From Burkholderiaceae bacterium (GTDB lineage: Bacteria; Pseudomonadota; Gammaproteobacteria; Burkholderiales; Burkholderiaceae_C): a DNA stretch of 39,949 nucleotides. The first letter of the stretch is position 1. The number at the start of each line of letters is the position of its first letter. Location: positions 1 through 39,949 of the forward strand of contig JAEUOY010000107.1 of assembly GCA_016790515.1 (NCBI GenBank). The letters run 5' to 3'. Below, piece after piece: positions 33,691 through 39,949 of the stretch. Both the position numbers and the translations under genes were made by a program. The notes below the pieces were generated by a model. The model did no database searches and had not been told where the DNA came from. It saw nothing but the letters and a program-made list of their open reading frames with translations.

Positions 33691-36204
33691 TCAGGCAGCC
33701 AGCGCGGCGTCGATCTGCTGGCCCAGGTTCAGACCACGCTCCTGCCTGAAGAGCATCGCGAACACCGCACGGCCGGCGCTGCGCTCGGCCCACACGGCGC
33801 CGACCTGGCCCTTCTCGATCTCCTTCGGCACGCCACGAAGGTGCTCGCCCTTGTACTCGGCGACGAACAGCCGGCCGTCGACCAGCTCGCAGACGAAGTC
33901 AGGGTAAAACCGCCCGCCCGAGGTCGGCAGCCAGAATCCGGCCACCGGATCGGAATCGAGATTGCGCACCCAGCGCCGGATCAGCGGGTGCTCGTCGATC
34001 GCCAGCGCGCAGCGCCATTCCTCGCCGCCGTCTTCCAGGTCCGCGAGCACGGGGTAGAAGTGCTTGGCAAAGCGGAACTTGCCGCGGTAGCGCTGGTTCG
34101 CCGGGACCGGGTAGATGGCCGGATCGAAGCGGAACTCATGCGCCGCGCTGGTTACCAGCGCCCAGCCGCCATCCAGCACCAGTTGGGTGAACGTGGACTT
34201 CGCCGCCTTGTCGCGCAGCTCGGCGATGCGCAGCGCCAGGCACTGCGGCAGGGGGTACTGGTGGCGTGCCAGCTGTTCCAGCGGCACCCGTTGCTCATGC
34301 ACCAGATGTCGCAGGCAGGCCTGCACGGAGGCGCGCAGGTGCGCCGGCACCACATCCACCGCGACGTTGCGCGACGGGTGCTGCAGCCCGGCCGCCAGCC
34401 AGCGCGTCAGGTCCTGCTCGGTGATGGCCGTCGGTACCGCGTCCAGCGGCAGCTGTTCGGCATCGCCGCGCCCCACCCGCACCCGCTGGCCGTCCAGGTA
34501 GACCTCCCACAGCGTGCCCTGCTCGGCCATCTGGAAGCCCGGAAGGCTGATCGGCTCGGCCAGCAGGTTCAGCGCCACCTGCTCGAAGACCGCCTCGCGC
34601 TCCAGCAGCAGCAGTTCGCCTTGCTGAGCGCCCGGCGGGTGGTAGCACAGCCGCGGCACCGCAGCGAACACCTCGCCGCGGCTGGCCGGCGACAGCGCGC
34701 CGGCCACCAGCGCGTTGTGGCGTTCGATCTGCTGCGCCACCTGCCCGCGCTGCCTGCCACGCTGCGCGGCTACCAGCTCATCGCCTACCGCGGCCGGCAC
34801 CTCGCCGCGCCACTGCACGCGCTGGCGCTCGCCGTCGCTGCTGAGACTGGCCCGCCCCTCGGCCACGGCCGCCGCCACGGCTTCGGGCAGCGGCTTGCCG
34901 GCCGGCAGGTCGATCACCAGCGCGGGCAGCGGCGGCGCGACGGGCGCGGCAAACAACGGGCCGTCGTCGCGCGCCTGCCCGTCGTGCCAGTCCAGCGGCA
35001 GCTGCGGCGCGATCATCGAGGTCGAGCCAGTCCAACTCGCGCAGCGTGCCGGTGGCCACCTTGACGTGCTCGGCCGGGATGTACAGGTCGTCCAGCAGGT
35101 GCGCGCGCAGCACCTCGACATTCACCGGCTCGTTGCTCTTCTGCGCCTGCAGCAGCACGATCGGGCGGATGTAGGCGCCCTGGTTCGGCCCCGCGTCGGC
35201 CTCTTCCTGCAGTGCCTCGGCTTCCAGCAGCTTCTGGTTCTGCACCGCGTCGTACACCGCGGCCTGCCAGCCGCGGGTGTGCTCCATCAGCGCGATCGGC
35301 AGCTTGACCATCGCCTCGGCCTGCAACTGCTGCGCCGAGACGTGGAACAGCACGTTGGTGCGCTTGGGCACCGGCGTCGCGGTCAGTTCCAGGATCAGTG
35401 AGGGGTTCAGCCGCTTCAGCGCCGCGAAGCTGCGCTCGGTCTTGGCGTTGTGCGCCTCGTCGACGATCACGTAGGGCCGGCACAGCGCCAGCCAGTTGGC
35501 CAGGCTCCAGCGCGGCTGGCCCACCAGGCCCGCCAGCAGCGCACGGCCGGCCGATTCGACGCCGGCCTCGGCAGCAGTGACCAGCGCATCGGGCACGCCC
35601 CGCAGGGCCCGCAGCGCCGCCGGCCCCAGGCTGCGGAAATGGCGCTCCCAGGCCTCGAAAAAGGCATAGACGTTGCGCTGCTCGGTATCGTCGACACGAA
35701 AGCTCTGGATCGTCGCCACCACCACCACCACCGCGTGTTGCGCAAAGTCCTGCGGCGCGATCGTCGCCAGTTCGTCCAGGCTGCAGACCCGCACACCGGC
35801 GCCGCAGCCCTCGGCCAGCGCTTCATGGAACGAGTGGCCGGGGGTGGACAGCGCGCTCAGCGTCAGGCTGCGGATGGTGTCGCTGGGCACCAGCCATAGC
35901 GCCAGCGGTTGCGCCAGCGGTTGCGCCAGCGGTTGCGCCAGCGGTTGCGCCAGCGGCTGGGCCGGGCGCGACGGCCAGCCTCGCGCCAGGCGGCCCACCG
36001 CATGCGCACCGAGCAGCGTCTTGCCGCCGCCGGTGGGGATGCGCAGGCAGACGCAGGGCACGTCCCCAAAGGGCTCGGGTGGTAGCCGAAGCCGGTCTGG
36101 CGCTCGAACGCCGAGCGCGGGCCGGTCAGCGCGGCGGCCTGCAGGTGCTGGTCCAGCGCCTGCAGGGCCTGGTCCTGGTAGCGCTCGAGGGCGAAGGTGG
36201 GCAT
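33691..36204 (-). pseudogene. res: Type III restriction enzyme Res subunit, broken
   Basis: The remnant is spread over three reading frames. It starts at ATG 36204 (MPTFALERYQDQALQALDQH); near 36075 one base appears lost from a C run (CACCCGAG where CACCCCGAG would keep frame). The second frame then carries helicase motif I IPTGGGKT (near 36030), motif II VDEAHN and motif III LTATP. The frame breaks again near 35020-35040 after HVKVATGTLRELDWLDL. The third frame resumes at MIAPQLPLDW and runs to the stop. The roughly 100 residues expected there, with motifs V and VI including the GRVLR arginine motif, are missing. The endonuclease motif YPDF...EYK (about 33853-33906) is still intact. A PLAQ tandem repeat follows motif I. 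It is probably non-functional; sequencing error could explain the one-base shift but not the lost segment. Confidence 0.8.
35901..35960 (-). repeat. 12-base tandem repeat inside the res remnant
   Basis: GCCAGCGGTTGC is repeated perfectly four times (35901-35948), followed by a diverged fifth unit (35949-35960). It is read on the - strand as repeats of Pro-Leu-Ala-Gln. It lies about 20 residues after the Walker A motif, where intact enzymes have no such insert (family knowledge). Unit length is a multiple of three, so copy-number change would not shift frame. Confidence 0.92.
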
Positions 36205-36226
36205 GGGGCGCGGGCCTTTCGCGGCA

Positions 36227-37123
36227 TCAGCGCGGCACGGCGTGCGGCAGCTGCTTGAACGTGACGCCGGCCGACGCCAGCCGTGCCGGGCCCAGCAGGC
36301 AGGCCTCGCCGTAGACCACACGCGGGCCGTCGTGCGTGTGGTCGCGGCACAGCGCCGCCAGCACCGTGCCGGTCAGCACATTGCCGCCGGCCGGCCGGCG
36401 GTCGCCCAGGATGCCGTTGAACAGCAGGTGGTAGGCGGTGCCCTGGTGCGTGCCGAGCCAGGGGGAGCCGGGCTGCAACCCGTCCAGCGACTGGCCGGTC
36501 TCGCGCATCCACAGGAAGGCGGCCAGGTCGCCGAACCGCACTTCGGGATGGACCTCGCCGTCGGCATCGAACATAGGGGCGCCCAGTTGCAGGCAGCGGA
36601 AGCCGCCGCCGCCCGCTAGCCGACCGCAGCGCTGATGCCGCCTTGTTCGCCTTCGACCACCTTGCGCAGCCGCGGCAGGCAGTGCGGCAGCGAATGTTCA
36701 ACCATCTCGATGCCGATCCAGCGCCGGCCCATCTTGTGCGCGACCGCCGCGGTGGTGCCGCTGCCGAGGATGCTGTCGAGGACGAGGTCGTTGGGGTTGG
36801 TCGCGATGTGCAGGATCCGTTGCAGCAACCTTTCAGGCTTGGGGGTGCCGAATAAGTCCTCGCGACCGAACACGCGCGTGATCTCCTGTTTCGCTTCGCG
36901 GCTATTGCCAACTTCTTCGTTCAACCAGATGGTGGTCGGAACAAGCTCGCCGAGCTCCGTTCAGCGCTTCGAGGTTGTCGCCGTGGATCAGCAGGTTGCC
37001 GCTGTCGACCGCGGCGTCGCCCACGATCGCAGGCGCCGCGCGATGCGGCCGCAGCACCCGGGTCGGTACCTGCTCGGCGATGCGGAAGGCGGCGTCGCGG
37101 TTCAGCCATTCGAGGGTGGGCAT
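36227..37123 (-). pseudogene. mod: Type III DNA methyltransferase Mod subunit, broken
   Basis: Three frames together cover only the ends of a Mod gene. The start (ATG 37123) MPTLEWLNRDAAFRIAEQVP through GNLLIHGDNLEAL is normal. Near 36955 the frame changes and the sequence jumps to ELVPTTIWLNEEVGNSREAK, skipping the central part with the catalytic DPPY motif and the target-recognition domain. The middle piece (36924-36616) still has the SAM-binding LDSILGSGTT. A further frame change or stop near 36600-36618 precedes the C-terminal piece LFDADGEV-like MFDADGEVHPEVRFGDLAAF to the end at 36227. Intact Mod proteins are roughly twice as long. The gene cannot methylate. It is 22 bases upstream of the res remnant, the usual mod-res order. 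Confidence 0.82.
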
Positions 37124-37141
37124 CCGTTGCGGGCCCCTGCC

Positions 37142-37420
37142 TCAGAGCCGCCCGCGGCGCACCGCGTCACGCAGCAGCGCATTGATGCGGGTCTGCCACC
37201 CGGGGCCGCTGGCCTTGAAGGCTTCGAGCACGTCGGCGTCGACGCGCATCGTCAACGCGGCCTTCGGACGCGCCAGGCGCGGCCGGCCGCGCAGCGGACG
37301 CAACTCGCCAAACTCCTCGTCGCTCAGTTCGACCGTGTCGGGATCGGCAGCAATGCCGGCGTTGATTGCGGCATCTTCTTCAGGGGTCGGGACGATGGTC
37401 CCGGGCTTAAGTTTGGGCAT
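37142..37420 (-). CDS. brnA: BrnA-family antitoxin
   Basis: This 92-residue antitoxin has an acidic N-terminal half (PEEDAAINAGIAADPDTVELSD contains the toxin-wrapping part) and a C-terminal ribbon-helix-helix DNA-binding domain (KAALTMRVDADVLEAFKASG, then WQTRINALLRDAV). The start at ATG 37420 overlaps the end of brnT by 14 bases, the normal toxin-first order of this system. It is expected to bind BrnT and to repress its own promoter. It ends 18 bases upstream of the mod remnant. Confidence 0.88.
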   Translation of the reverse strand: MPKLKPGTIVPTPEEDAAINAGIAADPDTVELSDEEFGELRPLRGRPRLARPKAALTMRVDADVLEAFKASGPGWQTRINALLRDAVRRGRL

Positions 37421-37652
37421 ATCGCGCCACCTCTCTCGCGTTGGCCTTGCGCAGGCTGATGATGCGGCGCTCGTCGCCGCGGTCGGTGAACACCACGCAA
37501 TACAGGCGCAAGCCGATGTAGCCGACGCCGACGGTACGGGCCTCGCCATAGTTGCGGCGCAGATCGGGACGGGCCCAGACAGTGTCCCACTCGATGGCGA
37601 TCGCATCGGCCAGCGACACCCCGTGCTTGGCCAGATTGGCGGCATCCTTCAC
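37407..37652 (-). CDS. brnT: BrnT-family toxin, start uncertain
   Basis: This RelE-fold ribonuclease toxin is 81 residues from GTG 37652. The family sequences LAKHGVSLADAIAI, TVGVGYIGLRLYCVVFTDRG and RRIISLRKANAREVARY are clear. Family members normally begin about seven residues earlier with a MxISFD-type strand. Here the matching residues NISFDAVKD are encoded, but the codon at the expected Met is GTC (37673-37671), and an in-frame TAA lies at 37682-37680. Either the GTG is used, giving a slightly short protein, or the toxin has lost its start. No good ribosome site precedes the GTG. Confidence 0.78.
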   Translation of the reverse strand: MKDAANLAKHGVSLADAIAIEWDTVWARPDLRRNYGEARTVGVGYIGLRLYCVVFTDRGDERRIISLRKANAREVARYAQT

Positions 37653-37682
37653 CGCGTCGAAGCTGATGTTGACGGCGAATTA

Positions 37683-37694
37683 TTGCACGTACAA
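37683..37694. promoter_or_regulatory. Candidate BrnA operator palindrome
   Basis: TTGCACGTACAA is a 12-base palindrome with a single mismatched pair, centred on ACGT, about 30 bases upstream of brnT. On the - strand an AATAAT (37684-37679) that could act as a -10 directly overlaps it, so binding would block transcription. BrnA proteins autoregulate their operons; assignment to BrnA is inference. It overlaps the T-tract of the pntB terminator. Confidence 0.4.
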
Positions 37695-37720
37695 AAATGA
37701 AGGGCCGGCAGCGCCGACCC
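37692..37720 (-). terminator. Rho-independent terminator after pntB
   Basis: On the - strand an 8-base stem GGGTCGGC / GCCGGCCC (one G-U pair) with a 3-base loop GCT is followed by TTCATTTTTG. It lies 26 bases after the pntB stop and separates pntAB from brnTA. Confidence 0.75.
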
Positions 37721-37746
37721 CTGTCTCGCCGCCGCCGCGGTAACGT

Positions 37747-39162
37747 TCAGGTCTTCAGCGCCACCAGCACCTCGTCGAGCATCTTCTTGGCGTCGCCGAA
37801 CAGCATGCGGTTGTTGTCCTTGTAGAACAGCGGGTTGTCGACGCCGGCGTAGCCCGAGGCCATGCTGCGCTTCATCACGATCGAGGTCCTGGCCTTCCAG
37901 ACTTCGAGCACCGGCATGCCGGCGATCGGGCTGGTCGGGTCGTCCTGCGCGGCCGGATTGACGATGTCGTTGGCGCCGATGACCATCGACACGTCGGTGT
38001 CGGGGAAGTCCTCGTTGATCTCGTCCATCTCCAGCACGATGTCGTAGGGCACCTTGGCCTCGGCCAGCAGCACGTTCATGTGGCCGGGCATGCGGCCAGC
38101 CACCGGGTGGATGCCGAAGCGCACGTTGACGCCCTTCTCGCGCAGCAGCTTGGTGATCTCGTACACCGTGTGCTGGGCCTGCGCCACTGCCATGCCGTAG
38201 CCCGGCACGATGATCACGTTCTTGGCCTCGCGCAGCATCTCGGCGGTTTCGGCCGCGCTGACCGACACCACCTCGCCGGCCGGCTGCTCGGCCGCGCCGC
38301 CGGCCGCGGCCGGCGCGCCGCCACCGGTGCCGAAGCCGCCGGCAATGACGCTGATGAAGTTGCGGTTCATCGCCCGGCACATGATGTAGCTGAGGATCGC
38401 GCCCGAGCTGCCGACCAGCGCACCGACCACGATCAGCAGGTCGTTGCTGAGCATGAAGCCGGTGGCCGCCGCGGCCCAGCCCGAGTAGCTGTTCAGCATC
38501 GACACCACCACCGGCATGTCGGCGCCGCCAATGGCCATGACCATGTGGATGCCGAAGAGCAGCGCGATCACCGTCATCACCAGCAGCGGCAGCATGCCGG
38601 CCTGGATGTCGTGTGCCTGCAGGAACACCCGGCCGAACCAGATGACGACCAGCAGGCCCAGCAGATTCAGCCAGTGGCGGCCGGGCAGCAGCAGCGGCTT
38701 GCCGCCGATCTTGCCCGACAGCTTGCCGAAGGCGACGATCGAGCCCGAGAAGGTGACGGCACCGATCAGGATGCCGATGTAGATCTCCATCTCGTGGATG
38801 GCCTTCTCAGCCCCGGTGAACTGCACCGAGGTGTCGATGTAGCTGGCAAAGCCCACCAGGCAGGCCGCCAGGCCGACCAGGCTGTGCATCAGCGCGACGA
38901 GCTCGGGCATCTGCGTCATCTGCACCTTCTTGGCGGCGATGAGGCCGACGGCCCCGCCGACGACCAGCGCGCCGACGATCCACGGGATGCCGGCCGCGGT
39001 GACGCGCGGGCCCAGGATCGTGGCCAGCACGGCGATGGCCATGCCGACCATGCCGAACAGGTTGCCGCGGCGGGCGGTCTCGGGGTGCGAGAGCCCGCCC
39101 AGGCTCAGGATGAAGAGGATGGTGGCGCCGATGTAGGCGACGGTGGCCAGGCTTGCGGTCAT
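37747..39162 (-). CDS. pntB: NAD(P) transhydrogenase subunit beta
   Basis: This 471-residue inner-membrane protein is the beta subunit of proton-translocating transhydrogenase, which makes NADPH from NADH using the proton gradient. The first about 270 residues hold about nine membrane segments. The last about 180 form the NADP-binding domain III with [32 protein letters not shown] and [17 protein letters not shown] Gly/Ala-rich linker (near 275-290) joins them. It is 16 bases downstream of pntA. Confidence 0.96.
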   Translation of the reverse strand: MTASLATVAYIGATILFILSLGGLSHPETARRGNLFGMVGMAIAVLATILGPRVTAAGIPWIVGALVVGGAVGLIAAKKVQMTQMPELVALMHSLVGLAACLVGFASYIDTSVQFTGAEKAIHEMEIYIGILIGAVTFSGSIVAFGKLSGKIGGKPLLLPGRHWLNLLGLLVVIWFGRVFLQAHDIQAGMLPLLVMTVIALLFGIHMVMAIGGADMPVVVSMLNSYSGWAAAATGFMLSNDLLIVVGALVGSSGAILSYIMCRAMNRNFISVIAGGFGTGGGAPAAAGGAAEQPAGEVVSVSAAETAEMLREAKNVIIVPGYGMAVAQAQHTVYEITKLLREKGVNVRFGIHPVAGRMPGHMNVLLAEAKVPYDIVLEMDEINEDFPDTDVSMVIGANDIVNPAAQDDPTSPIAGMPVLEVWKARTSIVMKRSMASGYAGVDNPLFYKDNNRMLFGDAKKMLDEVLVALKT

Positions 39163-39178
39163 GTCCGTGTCCTCGTTC

Positions 39179-39949
39179 TTATTTGCGGAACATGGCCAGC
39201 ATGCGTCGCGTCACCGCGAAGCCGCCGAACATGTTGACGGCCGTCAGCACCAGCGCCACGACAGCCAGGCCCAGGATCAGCGCGTTCGGCCGGTCGGCCG
39301 CACCGCTGGCGGTGAGCGGCGGCGCCACCTGCACCAGCGCGCCGATGGCGATGATCGAGCTGATGGCGTTGGTCACGCTCATCAGCGGCGTGTGCAGCGA
39401 AGGCGTGACGTTCCACACCACCATGTAGCCGACGAAGCAGGCCAGCACGAACACGGTGAAGTGCGCCAGGAAGCTGGCCGGCGCATAGTGGCCCACCAGC
39501 AGGAAGGCCACCGCGCCCAGCGCGAAGACGATGGCCAGCGTCTTGCCCGACATCGGTTCGGCGGCGCCGTGGCCGTGGCCCTTGGCCGCCGGCGCGGCCA
39601 CCACCGCCTTGGGCTTGGGCGGCGCGGCCGGCAGCTTGGGCGGCGGCGCAGGCCAGGTGACGGCACCTTCCTTCAGCACCGTCAGGCCGCGGATCGCGTC
39701 GTCCTCGAAGTTGACGTTGACCACGCCGTCCTTGGTCTTGCACAGGTCCTCGGTCAGGCGCAGCAGGTTGTTCGAGTACAGCGTGGAACTCTGCTTGGCC
39801 AGCCGGCTGGCCAGGTCGGTGTAGCCGACGATGGTGACGCCGTGGCGCACCACGGCCTCCCCCGGCACGGTCAGTTCGCAGTTGCCGCCCTGCTCGGCCG
39901 CCATGTCGACGATCACGCTGCCGGGCTTCATGCTGGCCACCATCTCGGC
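39179..39949 (-). CDS. pntA: NAD(P) transhydrogenase subunit alpha, C-terminal part (5' end outside window)
   Basis: The frame runs off the right edge, so the start is missing. The visible 256 residues contain the end of the NAD-binding domain I ([20 protein letters not shown], then [20 protein letters not shown]), an Ala/Pro/Lys linker with a GHGHG run, and four hydrophobic segments of domain II. Domain I and the membrane part are on one polypeptide, as in E. coli PntA, rather than split into PntAA and PntAB. It is the first visible gene of the pntAB operon, followed by pntB after 16 bases. Confidence 0.93.
   Translation of the reverse strand, partial: AEMVASMKPGSVIVDMAAEQGGNCELTVPGEAVVRHGVTIVGYTDLASRLAKQSSTLYSNNLLRLTEDLCKTKDGVVNVNFEDDAIRGLTVLKEGAVTWPAPPPKLPAAPPKPKAVVAAPAAKGHGHGAAEPMSGKTLAIVFALGAVAFLLVGHYAPASFLAHFTVFVLACFVGYMVVWNVTPSLHTPLMSVTNAISSIIAIGALVQVAPPLTASGAADRPNALILGLAVVALVLTAVNMFGGFAVTRRMLAMFRK

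Noticed and set aside
35901-35960. Possible CRISPR-like or intergenic repeat array
   Set aside because: The units are 12 bases with no spacers and are in frame within the res remnant; it is a coding minisatellite.

Overview
The window looks like the chromosome of a high-GC betaproteobacterium of the order Burkholderiales. This rests on three things: very high GC with strongly GC-biased third positions, a SPOR-protein/dsbA pair of the kind found beside argS in that order, and a Bug-type solute receptor. The genus cannot be fixed from the sequence. No rRNA, tRNA, insertion sequence, CRISPR array or replication origin was seen.

Left edge (1-1053, + strand): the C-terminal part of a SPOR-domain protein and dsbA. 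From 1075 to 16938, mostly on the - strand, lies a complete phenol-to-acetyl-CoA meta-cleavage pathway in two blocks. The upstream block (16938 down to 8106) reads dmpK-L-M-N-O-P-Q-B, a GlcG/HbpS-like gene, dmpC and a secreted beta-propeller. It covers phenol to catechol to 2-hydroxymuconate semialdehyde to 2-hydroxymuconate. The downstream block (5765 down to 1075) reads dmpD-E-F-G-H-I and takes the ring-cleavage product to pyruvate and acetyl-CoA. The blocks are separated by a LysR regulator (5893-6798, divergent from dmpD, with a T-N11-A box in the shared promoter) and an unrelated SIR2-like gene (6895-8052).

Regulation of the upper block: a DmpR/MopR-type sigma-54 activator (17273-18970) is divergent from dmpK, and a GntR/FadR-type regulator (18991-19725) follows it. 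The 334-base divergent region carries a -24/-12 promoter facing dmpK, a candidate upstream activating sequence and a repeated ATCTCGAT motif. The zinc and phenol-binding residues described for MopR are conserved in the activator. The sigma-54 gene itself (rpoN) lies 6 kb away.

From 19730 to 23458 is a small, poorly understood catabolic module: a Bug-type periplasmic receptor, a stand-alone AtuA C-terminal-domain protein and an AtuA-like protein on the - strand, with a divergent LysR regulator. Then come lptA-lptB-rpoN and an RlmL-like RNA methyltransferase (+ strand, 23664-27895). On the - strand follow an amidase, an MFS transporter overlapping rsmE, a 179-residue protein of unknown function and a fadD-type acyl-CoA ligase.

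Between fadD and pntB (33691-37652) is a decayed defence locus: remnants of a type III restriction-modification system in which both genes carry frame changes and internal losses that remove catalytic motifs, followed by a BrnT/BrnA toxin-antitoxin pair. The right edge holds pntB and the 3' part of a fused pntA (proton-translocating transhydrogenase), with a rho-independent terminator after pntB.
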